A stretch of DNA of 64,000 bases. It comes from Pseudomonas sp. K2I15. Its GTDB lineage: Bacteria > Pseudomonadota > Gammaproteobacteria > Pseudomonadales > Pseudomonadaceae. The translations under genes and the position numbers were made by a program. Positions 54,280 to 62,026 of the stretch are shown here, one piece after another. Numbering within the stretch: position 1 is the stretch's first letter; every line of letters begins with the position of its first letter. The notes under the pieces are model-generated. The model saw only the letters and a list, made by a program, of their open reading frames with translations, had not been told where the DNA came from and searched no databases. Location of the stretch: assembly GCF_002204795.1 (NCBI RefSeq), contig NZ_NIXO01000022.1:1-64000 (forward strand), given 5' to 3'.

Positions 54280-54849
54280 ATGCGCCTGTTCCGCATTTTG
54301 AGCTTGTTGTTGGTGGTCGTTGCCCCTTCGGCGTTTGCCGACAGCCCGTACCTGGTTGAGATGATCCTGGTGCGCCAGAACGCCGAGCCGGTGATCAATA
54401 GCCGCGCGGCGCCGGAAAACTGGGACGCCGGCGCACCCCGCCTGCCGGCCGACAAAATGAGCCCGCCGCGGCTGGGCAACATCGTCGACAAACTCAATGC
54501 CGACAATAGCTACACGGTGTTGCTGCACCGCACTTGGGAGCAGAACCTCGGTGAGCAGCCGATCAAGCTGGCGATCAGTGACGGTACGGAACAGTTCGGG
54601 CAGTTTCCTATCGAAGGCACCCTGAGCCTGCAACTCGGACGTTTTACCGACATCGATGCAGACTTTTGGGTCAACCAGTTCGACGCCAACGGCAGTGTGA
54701 TTGCCAGCGAGCACCTCAGCCAGCAAGACGTGCGCACCAAGAACAACCAACTCAATTACCTGGACGGCGGCCACCTCGCCCTGCTGATCAAGATCACTTC
54801 GCTGACCGCCAAGCCGCCCAGCGCTCCACCGCCCGACGTCCAGGACTGA
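54280..54849 (+). CDS. csiV: CsiV-family periplasmic protein (DUF2803 type)
   Basis: This 189-residue exported protein has a signal peptide MRLFRILSLLLVVVAPSAFA, followed by a compact beta-rich domain with SPYLVEMILVRQ, LNADNSYTVLLHRTWEQNL and LGRFTDIDADFWVNQ, and a Pro-rich tail. I place it in the CsiV family; the Vibrio member is a peptidoglycan-binding protein needed for activity of a penicillin-binding protein. AAGGA precedes the ATG. It is probably cotranscribed with mfd and the helicase gene nine bases further on. Confidence 0.75.
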   Translation: MRLFRILSLLLVVVAPSAFADSPYLVEMILVRQNAEPVINSRAAPENWDAGAPRLPADKMSPPRLGNIVDKLNADNSYTVLLHRTWEQNLGEQPIKLAISDGTEQFGQFPIEGTLSLQLGRFTDIDADFWVNQFDANGSVIASEHLSQQDVRTKNNQLNYLDGGHLALLIKITSLTAKPPSAPPPDVQD

Positions 54850-54858
54850 TCCAGCACC

Positions 54859-57549
54859 ATGCCCCTGACGTCGTCGTTGACCAAACCCCTGGCCCCTTCG
54901 TGGGCCAATCGCTTTAAAGAGCAAAGCCTTGAGCGCGGCCGGCGCTACGCCCTGGAAAACCGCGTGCGCATCGTCGAGTCCGGCGACAGCACCATCATTG
55001 CCAGCTGCGAAGGCTCGGGCGGCAACGTCTACCGTCAAACCATTTCCCTGCGCGAATCCGCCAAGGGCACGCTGATCCTGGTGGACAGCCGCTGCACCTG
55101 CCCCGTGCACACCAACTGCAAACACATCGCCGCGGTGCTGCTCAAGGTCCAGGAAACCCTGGCCTACCCGGCGGCGGCCCAGGATGCCGAGTTGCTGGAG
55201 AAACTCCAGGCGGTGCTGGATAACCGTGTGGTACTGCCGCAAGTGGTGATGGAAGACGTGCAGCCGGTGCCACGCCTGTGGCTGGCGAGTATCGAGTTCA
55301 GCGCCTTCGAGCCACGCAACGGCAAGATGCAGCGTTACATCCAGCACCGCGCGGCACTGTCCTTCAACTATTTAGGCAATTACGTCAGCGGCCAGAAAAA
55401 CGCCGACATCATCGTGCGCCAGGAACAGCAGAGCCTGCGGATCAAGCGCCATCCCGAGGTGGAGCAGCAGTTTCGCCAACAACTGCGCCTGCTGGGTTTC
55501 AAGATCGCCACGCGCCAGAGCAAGGCTTTGCCGGAAAGCGCCGGCGAACTGTTCGAGATGGTCAATGACAGCGCGTGGCTGAACTTTACCCTGAACGCGT
55601 CACCGAACCTGCGCGCCCAGGGCTGGGAATTGCAGATCGACGAAGAGTTCGGTTTCGACCTGAGCGCCGTCGACGACTGGTACGCCAGCGTCGACGAAGT
55701 ACCGGAACGTGACTGGTTCGACCTGGAGCTGGGGATCATCGTCAACGGCGAGCGCTTGAGCTTGCTGCCGATCCTGTTGAACCTGATGCGCTCTCACACT
55801 GAGATCCTCAACCCGGAAAAACTCGCCCGGCGCCGCGATGACGAACTGATCCTGGTGAACATCCCCGGCCTGCCCAACGGCCACGGCCCGCTGCAAGTGG
55901 CGCTGCCTTACGGCCGCCTGAAACCGGTGCTGGCGACCCTTGGCGAGTTCTACCTGCAAGAGCCCGGCACCACTGCGCTGCGCCTGGCCAAAGCCGACGC
56001 CATTCGCCTGAACCCGCTGGAAGACCTGCCACTGCAATGGGAAGGCGGCGAAAAGATCCGCAACTTCGCCCAGCGCCTGCGGGACATCAAGGATTTCAGC
56101 TGCGAAGCGCCCGAAGGCTTGAACGCGACGTTGCGCCCCTACCAACTGGAAGGCCTGAGCTGGATGCAGTCGCTGCGCCAGCTCGACGTCGGCGGGATTC
56201 TCGCGGATGACATGGGCCTGGGCAAAACCCTGCAAACCCTGGCGCATATTCTCAGCGAGAAAATCGCCGGGCGCCTGGACCGGCCGTGCATGGTGGTGAT
56301 GCCCACCAGCCTGATCCCGAACTGGCTCGATGAAGCGGCGCACTTCACACCGCAGCTTAAAGTGCTGGCGCTGTATGGCGCCGGGCGTAAGAAACATTTC
56401 CCGCAGTTGCAGGACTACGACCTGCTGCTGACCACCTACGCGCTGCTGCCCAAGGACATCGAGCAACTGGCCGCCCTGCCCTTGCACGTACTGATCCTCG
56501 ACGAAGCGCAGTACATCAAGAACCCCAACAGCAAGGCCGCCCAGGCCGCCCGCGAGCTGAATGCCCGCCAGCGCCTGTGCCTCAGTGGTACGCCGCTGGA
56601 AAACCACCTGGGCGAGTTGTGGTCGCTGTTCCACTTCCTGCTGCCGGGTTGGCTGGGGGATGTGAAAAGCTTCAACCGCGATTACCGCGTACCGATCGAA
56701 AAGCGCGGCAGCGATGTGCGATTGCAGCACCTCAATGGTCGGATCAAGCCGTTCCTGCTGCGCCGTACCAAAGAACAGGTGGCGACTGAGCTGCCGCCCA
56801 AGACCGAGATCATCCATTGGGTCGACCTCAACGAAGCCCAGCGCGACGTGTACGAAACCATGCGCCTGGCGATGGACAAGAAAGTCCGCGACGAGATCAC
56901 CCGCAAGGGCGTGGCCCGCAGCCAGATCATCATCCTGGAAGCGCTGCTCAAGTTGCGCCAGGTGTGCTGTGATTTGCGCCTGGTCAATGATGCGACCTTA
57001 CCGGCAAAGGGCAGCAGCTCGGGCAAGCTCGACAGTTTGATGGAGATGCTCGAAGAACTGTTTGCCGAAGGGCGCAGGATTCTGTTGTTTTCCCAGTTCA
57101 CCTCGATGCTGAGCCTGATCGAGGCCGAGCTGAAGAAACGTGGCGTGGCCTACGCGCTACTCACCGGCCAGACGCGGGATCGGCGCACGCCGGTGAAGGA
57201 CTTCCAGAGCGGCAAGCTACAGATCTTTCTGATCAGCCTGAAGGCAGGCGGCGTGGGGCTGAACCTGACGGAAGCAGACACGGTGATTCACTACGACCCG
57301 TGGTGGAACCCGGCCACGGAAAACCAGGCGACTGACCGTGCGTATCGCATTGGCCAGGAGAAGCCGGTGTTCGTCTACAAGATGATTGCCCGAGGCACCG
57401 TGGAAGAGAAAATCCAGCATTTGCAGAAGGAAAAGTCTGATCTGGCAGCGGGCGTTCTGGATGGGCGCACGACGGGGGATTGGAAGTTGGGCAATGAGGA
57501 TATTGAGGCGCTGTTTGCGCCGTTGCCTCAGAAGCAAGAAAAACGCTGA
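54859..57549 (+). CDS. SWIM zinc-finger SNF2-family helicase
   Basis: This 896-residue DNA-dependent ATPase has an N-terminal SWIM-type zinc motif (CTCPVHTNCKHIAAVLL, about 77-95), a middle domain of unknown fold and a Swi2/Snf2 motor. The motor shows Walker A DDMGLGKTLQTLAHI (about residue 450), DEAQYIKNPNSKAA (about 547), LSGTPLENHLGELWSL, then the second lobe LFSQFTSMLSLI, TGQTRDR and DPWWNPATENQATDRAYRIGQ. Such proteins remodel protein-DNA complexes; the target is unknown. The gene is nine bases after csiV in the same direction. Confidence 0.92.
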   Translation: MPLTSSLTKPLAPSWANRFKEQSLERGRRYALENRVRIVESGDSTIIASCEGSGGNVYRQTISLRESAKGTLILVDSRCTCPVHTNCKHIAAVLLKVQETLAYPAAAQDAELLEKLQAVLDNRVVLPQVVMEDVQPVPRLWLASIEFSAFEPRNGKMQRYIQHRAALSFNYLGNYVSGQKNADIIVRQEQQSLRIKRHPEVEQQFRQQLRLLGFKIATRQSKALPESAGELFEMVNDSAWLNFTLNASPNLRAQGWELQIDEEFGFDLSAVDDWYASVDEVPERDWFDLELGIIVNGERLSLLPILLNLMRSHTEILNPEKLARRRDDELILVNIPGLPNGHGPLQVALPYGRLKPVLATLGEFYLQEPGTTALRLAKADAIRLNPLEDLPLQWEGGEKIRNFAQRLRDIKDFSCEAPEGLNATLRPYQLEGLSWMQSLRQLDVGGILADDMGLGKTLQTLAHILSEKIAGRLDRPCMVVMPTSLIPNWLDEAAHFTPQLKVLALYGAGRKKHFPQLQDYDLLLTTYALLPKDIEQLAALPLHVLILDEAQYIKNPNSKAAQAARELNARQRLCLSGTPLENHLGELWSLFHFLLPGWLGDVKSFNRDYRVPIEKRGSDVRLQHLNGRIKPFLLRRTKEQVATELPPKTEIIHWVDLNEAQRDVYETMRLAMDKKVRDEITRKGVARSQIIILEALLKLRQVCCDLRLVNDATLPAKGSSSGKLDSLMEMLEELFAEGRRILLFSQFTSMLSLIEAELKKRGVAYALLTGQTRDRRTPVKDFQSGKLQIFLISLKAGGVGLNLTEADTVIHYDPWWNPATENQATDRAYRIGQEKPVFVYKMIARGTVEEKIQHLQKEKSDLAAGVLDGRTTGDWKLGNEDIEALFAPLPQKQEKR

Positions 57550-57558
57550 CTGTTAGAT

Positions 57559-57650
57559 CGCCTTCGCGAGCAAGCCCGCTCCCACATTCGACCGCATTTC
57601 TTCAGGTTATACGCGCTCAAGTGTGGGAGCGGGCTTGCTCGCGAAGGGCG
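57559..57650. repeat. REPIN (loop family B)
   Basis: Inverted REPs with core CGCGAGCAAGCCCGCTCCCA enclose CGACCGCATTTCTTCAGG, the inverse of the loop at 48832-48935. It lies between convergent helicase and nagZ genes. Confidence 0.93.
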
Positions 57651-57661
57651 CACCACAGTTC

Positions 57662-58672
57662 TCAGTCGATCAACTGAGCATCTCGCAGCGCACCCAATGC
57701 GGCCAGCCAACGCGGATCCTGCTTGTATTCGGTAGAGGCGACTGCTTGACCACGCATCCGCGCGATCCGCGCCGATGGCGTGACCTTCATGCGCTGGGCC
57801 GCGCTCAGGGCCAACTCAGCCGCAGCGCGGTCGTTGCACACCAACCCCATGTCGCAACCGGCGGTCAGCGCCGCTTCGATACGGCTGGCGGCGTCGCCCA
57901 CCAGATGGGCGCCGGCCATAGACAGATCGTCACTGAAGATCACCCCGTCGAACTGCAACTCGCCGCGCAGGATGTCTTGCAGCCAACGCCGGGAGAAACC
58001 AGCCGGCTGCGCGTCGACCTGTGGATAAATCACGTGGGCCGGCATGACGGCGGCCAACTGCTTGCTCAGCCGTGCGAAAGGCACCAGGTCATTGGCGCGA
58101 ATCTGTTCCAGGCTGCGTTCATCATTGGGAATCGCGACGTGGGAATCGGCTTCGGCCCAGCCATGGCCGGGGAAGTGTTTGCCGGTGGCCGCCATGCCGG
58201 CGCTGTTCATGCCGCGGATAAAGGCACCTGCAAGCACGGCGGCGCGCTCGGGGTCGCCTTCGAATGCGCGAGTGCCCACGACGGCGCTGCGCTGGTAATC
58301 AAGGTCGAGTACCGGGGCGAAGCTCAGGTCCAGGCCGACCGCCAGCACTTCGGTAGCCATGATCCAGCCACACTGCTCGGCCAGTTGTTCTGCATTCGGA
58401 TTGTCCGCCAGGGCACGCATCGCCGGCAGGCGCACAAACCCCTGGCGCAAGCGCTGCACACGGCCGCCTTCCTGATCGACCGCCAGCAGCAGGTCCGGGC
58501 GCACGGCGCGAATCGCGGCGCTCAACTCACGCACCTGGCGCGGATGCTCGATATTGCGCGCAAAAATGATCAGGCCGCCCACCTCGGGCTGGCGCAATAG
58601 GTGGCGATCTTCAGCCGTCAGCCAGGTACCGGCGACGTCCACCATCAAAGAGCCTTGCAGGGTTTGGGTCAT
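57662..58672 (-). CDS. nagZ: Beta-N-acetylglucosaminidase NagZ
   Basis: This 336-residue cytosolic glycosidase of family GH3 removes GlcNAc from anhydro-muropeptides in cell-wall recycling. Products affect AmpR and beta-lactamase induction. Visible motifs are LLLAVDQEGGRVQRL, KHFPGHGWAEADSHVAIP with the catalytic Asp-His dyad loop, and the nucleophile Asp in IFSDDLSMAGA. TTTAAGGAAGC precedes the ATG. It is followed in the same direction after a REPIN gap by no further gene, and upstream by psrA. Confidence 0.95.
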   Translation of the reverse strand: MTQTLQGSLMVDVAGTWLTAEDRHLLRQPEVGGLIIFARNIEHPRQVRELSAAIRAVRPDLLLAVDQEGGRVQRLRQGFVRLPAMRALADNPNAEQLAEQCGWIMATEVLAVGLDLSFAPVLDLDYQRSAVVGTRAFEGDPERAAVLAGAFIRGMNSAGMAATGKHFPGHGWAEADSHVAIPNDERSLEQIRANDLVPFARLSKQLAAVMPAHVIYPQVDAQPAGFSRRWLQDILRGELQFDGVIFSDDLSMAGAHLVGDAASRIEAALTAGCDMGLVCNDRAAAELALSAAQRMKVTPSARIARMRGQAVASTEYKQDPRWLAALGALRDAQLID

Positions 58673-58842
58673 AAAGCTTCCTTAAATAACGCGCGCAGCC
58701 CGAAGCCCTCGCGAGATCGCATCGCCAGGATAAAACCTGGAGACGGACGCTCAGCGAGAGCAACGGGCTGTGGGTAAATAGCTGAAATCGGCATGGGCGG
58801 CTAGCTTAGCGGATGCAAGCGGCCGCGCACACCCGGCAGGGG

Positions 58843-59550
58843 TTAAACCTTGGCCGGGGCCGGCACCGACTTGCTGCGGGGGCGCAGTTGGGCGGCTGCC
58901 ATACTCTGGTCGGTGACGCCGGTTTCGGCACGCATGCCGGCGGCGAGGAACGGCACCATCAGGCGCATCACCTGCTCGATGGAGGTGTTGACGCCAAAGT
59001 CGGTCTCGGCAATCGCCCGCAGAGCCTTGATGCCGGACATGCTGAACGCAGCGGCACCGAGCATGAAGTGCACGCGCCAGAACAGCTCGATCGGCGGGAT
59101 ACGTGGTGCGGCTTCGTTGACCAGCAACATATAGCGGCGGAACACTTTGCCGTACATGTCTTCAAGGTAACGCCGCAGGTGGCCCTGGCTCTGGCTGAAC
59201 GCCAGGCCCAACAGGCGCATGAAGATCGACAGGTCGTTGCCGCTGCGAGGCTGGACCACCAGGGCTTGCTCGACGAGGATTTCCAGCAGGTCTTCCAGGC
59301 TTGGCTTGTTTTCAGGCTTGGCCTGGCGGCGCTCCAGCTCACGGTCGAGGCTGATGCAGAAAGGCCCCAGGAACCGTGAGAACACGGCCTGGATCAGCGC
59401 CTTCTTGGAGCCGAAATGGTAGTTCACTGCCGCCAGGTTGACCCCGGCCTTGCTGGTAATCAGCCGCAATGAAGTTTCAGCAAATCCTTTTTCCGCGAAC
59501 AACTGCTCGGCAGCATCGAGAATGCGTTCAACGGTTTCCGACTGGGCCAT
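58843..59550 (-). CDS. psrA: TetR-family fatty-acid-responsive regulator PsrA
   Basis: This 235-residue TetR regulator has the helix-turn-helix ERILDAAEQLFAEKGFAETSLRLITSKAGVNLAAVNYHFGSKKALIQAVF and a ligand domain (about 60-225). PsrA represses its own gene and beta-oxidation genes, activates rpoS, and is released by long-chain fatty acids. The MAQSE start at 59550 follows CGGAG. Two perfect PsrA boxes lie just upstream (59566-59592), which supports both the name and autoregulation. It is divergent from lexA. Confidence 0.93.
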   Translation of the reverse strand: MAQSETVERILDAAEQLFAEKGFAETSLRLITSKAGVNLAAVNYHFGSKKALIQAVFSRFLGPFCISLDRELERRQAKPENKPSLEDLLEILVEQALVVQPRSGNDLSIFMRLLGLAFSQSQGHLRRYLEDMYGKVFRRYMLLVNEAAPRIPPIELFWRVHFMLGAAAFSMSGIKALRAIAETDFGVNTSIEQVMRLMVPFLAAGMRAETGVTDQSMAAAQLRPRSKSVPAPAKV

Positions 59551-59565
59551 GGCTACTCCGCCTGA

Positions 59566-59592
59566 CAAACACTTGTTTGAAACATACGTTTC
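59566..59592. promoter_or_regulatory. Two tandem PsrA boxes sharing one base
   Basis: CAAAC-ACTT-GTTTG (59566-59579) and GAAAC-ATAC-GTTTC (59579-59592) both match the published PsrA pattern (G/C)AAAC-N2-4-GTTT(G/C) perfectly and share G59579. They start 16 bases upstream of the psrA ATG. Confidence 0.88.
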
Positions 59593-59750
59593 AAGCTATG
59601 TCTTGTCAAGCCTGCAGGTCCGTTTGCGGCTGGTCGGTCACCGATTTCATGGCCATTTAATCACATTCGCCAAGGTCTGTAGGCAGCGCTGTCTTCAGCG
59701 TGTAGGACAGGTGACAAATGACCGTCCAGCGGAGTGACTGAAAACGGTGA

Positions 59751-59778
59751 TTGCCAAGCGCAGTCCACTGTATATAAT
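59751..59778 (+). promoter_or_regulatory. Sigma-70-type promoter of lexA
   Basis: TTGCCA (59751-59756), a 16-base spacer and TATAAT (59773-59778). The -10 element lies within the first SOS box. Confidence 0.75.
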
Positions 59779-59783
59779 CCCAG
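59768..59783. promoter_or_regulatory. SOS box 1 (LexA operator)
   Basis: CTG-TATATAATCC-CAG fits CTG-N10-CAG exactly and overlaps the lexA -10 region. Confidence 0.93.
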
Positions 59784-59786
59784 TCA

Positions 59787-59802
59787 CTGTATAAAAAGAC
59801 AG
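59787..59802. promoter_or_regulatory. SOS box 2 (LexA operator)
   Basis: CTG-TATAAAAAGA-CAG fits CTG-N10-CAG exactly; it ends 10 bases before the lexA ATG, so bound LexA would block transcription. Confidence 0.93.
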
Positions 59803-59812
59803 AGCGATCAAC

Positions 59813-60421
59813 ATGCTAAAACTGACGCCACGCCAAGCTGAGATTCTGGCTTTTATCAAGCGCTGCCTCGATGACAACGGCTACCCGCCGACCCGGGCAG
59901 AAATTGCGCTGGAACTGGGATTCAAGTCACCCAACGCTGCTGAAGAACACCTCAAGGCCCTCGCCCGAAAAGGCGCGATCGAGATGACCCCAGGTGCTTC
60001 ACGCGGTATTCGCATCCCTGGCTTCGAAGCCAAGGCCGACGAGTCGACACTGCCGATCATCGGCCGGGTCGCAGCCGGTGCGCCGATCCTGGCGCAGCAG
60101 CACGTTGAGGAATCCTGCAACATCAACCCGACCTTCTTCCATCCCCGTGCCGACTATCTGTTGCGAGTCCATGGCATGAGCATGAAGGACGTGGGTATTT
60201 TCGACGGTGACCTGCTGGCAGTCCACACCACACGTGAAGCCCGCAATGGCCAGATCGTCGTCGCCCGTATTGGTGATGAAGTGACGGTCAAACGCTTCAA
60301 GCGCGAAGGCAGCAAGGTCTGGCTCCTGGCCGAGAACCCTGAGTTCGCGCCGATTGAAGTGAACCTGAAGGATCAGGACCTGGTGATTGAAGGCTTGAGC
60401 GTCGGCGTTATTCGCCGCTAA
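59813..60421 (+). CDS. lexA: SOS repressor LexA
   Basis: This 202-residue repressor has an N-terminal winged helix ([37 protein letters not shown]), the self-cleavage bond Ala88-Gly89 (GRVAAGAPI) and the serine-lysine dyad Ser123 (VHGMSMKD) and Lys160 (VTVKRF). RecA filaments trigger cleavage after DNA damage. Two operators in its own promoter show autoregulation. sulA follows after 10 bases, forming the usual lexA-sulA operon of Pseudomonas. Confidence 0.98.
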   Translation: MLKLTPRQAEILAFIKRCLDDNGYPPTRAEIALELGFKSPNAAEEHLKALARKGAIEMTPGASRGIRIPGFEAKADESTLPIIGRVAAGAPILAQQHVEESCNINPTFFHPRADYLLRVHGMSMKDVGIFDGDLLAVHTTREARNGQIVVARIGDEVTVKRFKREGSKVWLLAENPEFAPIEVNLKDQDLVIEGLSVGVIRR

Positions 60422-60431
60422 CGGAGGCATC

Positions 60432-60905
60432 ATGCAGTTCCTACAGACCCCACAACACACTCAGCTGTCTCTGTTTGAGGCCTTTATGGCCCAGCCCCTT
60501 ACGCCCATCCTCAAGGAAACGGTCGAAGCGCCCTGGAGCGCCGAACCCGAGGCGTTCAGTGAACTGTCGTTGCGCGGTGCTGCCGGGAGCTGCCTGAGCC
60601 TGCTGGCGCCGATCCTTCGCGAATTGAGCGAGGAACAGGACGCACGCTGGCTGACGCTGATCGCCCCGCCGTCCAGCCTGACCCAGGCCTGGCTGCGGGA
60701 CGCCGGCCTGAACCGCGAGCGCATCCTGTTGCTGCAACCCCGCGGTGCTCAAAGCGCCCAGCAGTTGACCTGCGAAGCCTTGCGCCTGGGCCGCAGCCAT
60801 ACGGTGGTCAGCTGGTTGAACCCACTGACCACAGCGGCCAGGCAACAGCTGATCAGCGCCGCACGTACGGGCGATGCACAAAGCTTGAATATTCGGTTGG
60901 GATAA
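60432..60905 (+). CDS. sulA: SOS cell-division inhibitor SulA
   Basis: This 157-residue protein blocks FtsZ assembly during the SOS response. The SulA core is recognisable: ELSLRGAAGSCLSLLAPILRELSEEQDARWLTLIAPPSSLTQAWLRDAGLNRERILLLQP and CEALRLGRSHTVVSWLNPL. The ATG has GGAGGC upstream, and the gene is cotranscribed with lexA behind the two SOS boxes. It is shorter and more diverged than the E. coli protein, as usual in this genus. Confidence 0.94.
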   Translation: MQFLQTPQHTQLSLFEAFMAQPLTPILKETVEAPWSAEPEAFSELSLRGAAGSCLSLLAPILRELSEEQDARWLTLIAPPSSLTQAWLRDAGLNRERILLLQPRGAQSAQQLTCEALRLGRSHTVVSWLNPLTTAARQQLISAARTGDAQSLNIRLG

Positions 60906-61015
60906 CGAGGTGCGGGTGACTGACTACTGTCGGTGTCCGCCATGAAGCGAGGCTTCTTCAGGATTGAGAAGCCGATCTGTACGGTTGAAGCTTACAAAAA
61001 AGCCGACAAACGGAC

Positions 61016-61249
61016 TCAGTGAAGAATCCGTGGACCGTCTTCCTTCTCCGGCTCGCCTTCAGCCAGGCGCCCTGCCATCTGCACACCTACGCTCAACATG
61101 GCTTTTGCCACTTCCACGTGCTGGCCTTGCAGGAACGCTTTCGCGTCTTCGGAAAAATCCAAAATCACCAGAGAACCCTCGTCCTCAGCCCGGCGCAGCT
61201 CGATTCGGCCGTCGGGCAGTTCAACAATTTCCAGAAAGGACGTTGGCAT
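61016..61249 (-). CDS. Small conserved hypothetical protein
   Basis: This 77-residue acidic protein starts MPTSFLEIVELPDGRIELRRAEDEGSLVILDFSEDAKAFLQGQHVEVAKAML, a small beta-hairpin part followed by a helix. I recall the same gene between sulA and topA in other pseudomonads. Function unknown. The ATG at 61249 is preferred by length; frames from 61291 or 61279 are open but lack better ribosome sites. It is separate from the DUF6586 gene that starts further right. Confidence 0.75.
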   Translation of the reverse strand: MPTSFLEIVELPDGRIELRRAEDEGSLVILDFSEDAKAFLQGQHVEVAKAMLSVGVQMAGRLAEGEPEKEDGPRILH

Positions 61250-61357
61250 AAAAGTCTGTTCTCCACGAAAGGCCGGCATTATATCAGTCATCAGAGGGGC
61301 CTAGCTGAGGATCTGAACAGCTTTCTTTACGGCGTGATGAATGGCACCCAACTTAAC

Positions 61358-61879
61358 TCAGCACTCGTTCAACCCATCACGAAACCGAATGGCCAGCTTC
61401 TTCAGCTCCTGCCGCCAGCTTTCCAACTCTTCACGGCTTAATGGCTCAGGCCCTTCTTCGTCCAGGCTAACGGCCACGATCAGCGGCTGGGTCACATCGC
61501 CTTTGGGCGTGTGTTTCACCCGTGGCGGCTGAAACATCTCGGCGTGGGCTACCAGCAATCGTGCCAGCCAGCTGTCCGGGCTCTGCGCCATCTCTACCAG
61601 CTCGGCCAGTTCCGGGATGGCCATGGACTCCAGCACATCCCGGTTGATGATCATTTCCGCACGCGGCGAGCCGGCCTGCGGCAAGCGATAGAACCCGGCG
61701 ATCTCATGGCACAAGCCAAGCAAGGCGCCATACAGGTGGAACAGCGCGGCTTCACGCCCGGCCTGTACCAGCGCGATAGCGTTCATCTCCTTTCCTTCCT
61801 CGGCACGGCCAAGGGCTTCCAGGGACAAACCCGCGAAGTAAATTTTCTGGTTGGTACGGGTATAGAGTTCGTTGGCCAT
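61358..61879 (-). CDS. DUF6586-family conserved hypothetical protein
   Basis: This 173-residue mainly helical protein begins MANELYTRTNQKIYFAGLSLEALGRAEEGKEMNAIALVQAGREAALFHLYGALLGLCHEIAGFY. A four-helix-like shape with His and Glu residues in the middle is visible, but no catalytic motif. GGAGACTGCC precedes the ATG at 61879; the frame open to 61981 runs into the REPIN and is not used. It is a neighbour of topA in the same direction. Confidence 0.78.
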   Translation of the reverse strand: MANELYTRTNQKIYFAGLSLEALGRAEEGKEMNAIALVQAGREAALFHLYGALLGLCHEIAGFYRLPQAGSPRAEMIINRDVLESMAIPELAELVEMAQSPDSWLARLLVAHAEMFQPPRVKHTPKGDVTQPLIVAVSLDEEGPEPLSREELESWRQELKKLAIRFRDGLNEC

Positions 61880-61919
61880 GAAGGCAGTCTCCACAACGAA
61901 TAAGGCGTGATGCTGGCTG

Positions 61920-62020
61920 TGTAGGAGCGAGCTTGCTCGCGAAGACTTCAAGAATAACGCGTTTAGCCAGAATGCCCGCATTATCGTTAACGACCTTCGC
62001 GAGCACGCTCGCTCCTACAA
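61920..62020. repeat. REPIN, GTAGGAGCGAGCTTGCTCGC subtype
   Basis: The left REP GTAGGAGCGAGCTTGCTCGC and right REP CGCGAGCACGCTCGCTCCTA are inverted, around a loop unlike families A and B. It lies between topA and the DUF6586 gene. Confidence 0.85.
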
Positions 62021-62026
62021 ACCGAA

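Noticed and set aside
51755..54280. An 841-residue reading frame on the strand opposite mfd
   Set aside because: It is the antisense shadow of a GC-rich gene: it lacks a ribosome site, a recognisable domain and a signal, and mfd motifs are intact on the other strand.
60906..61015. Terminator after sulA
   Set aside because: GGCTTCT/AGAAGCC can pair, but no T run follows directly, so it does not meet the usual pattern.
8232..62020. Repeated palindromes as a possible CRISPR array
   Set aside because: The repeats are scattered singly or in inverted pairs between genes, without regular spacers or cas genes.
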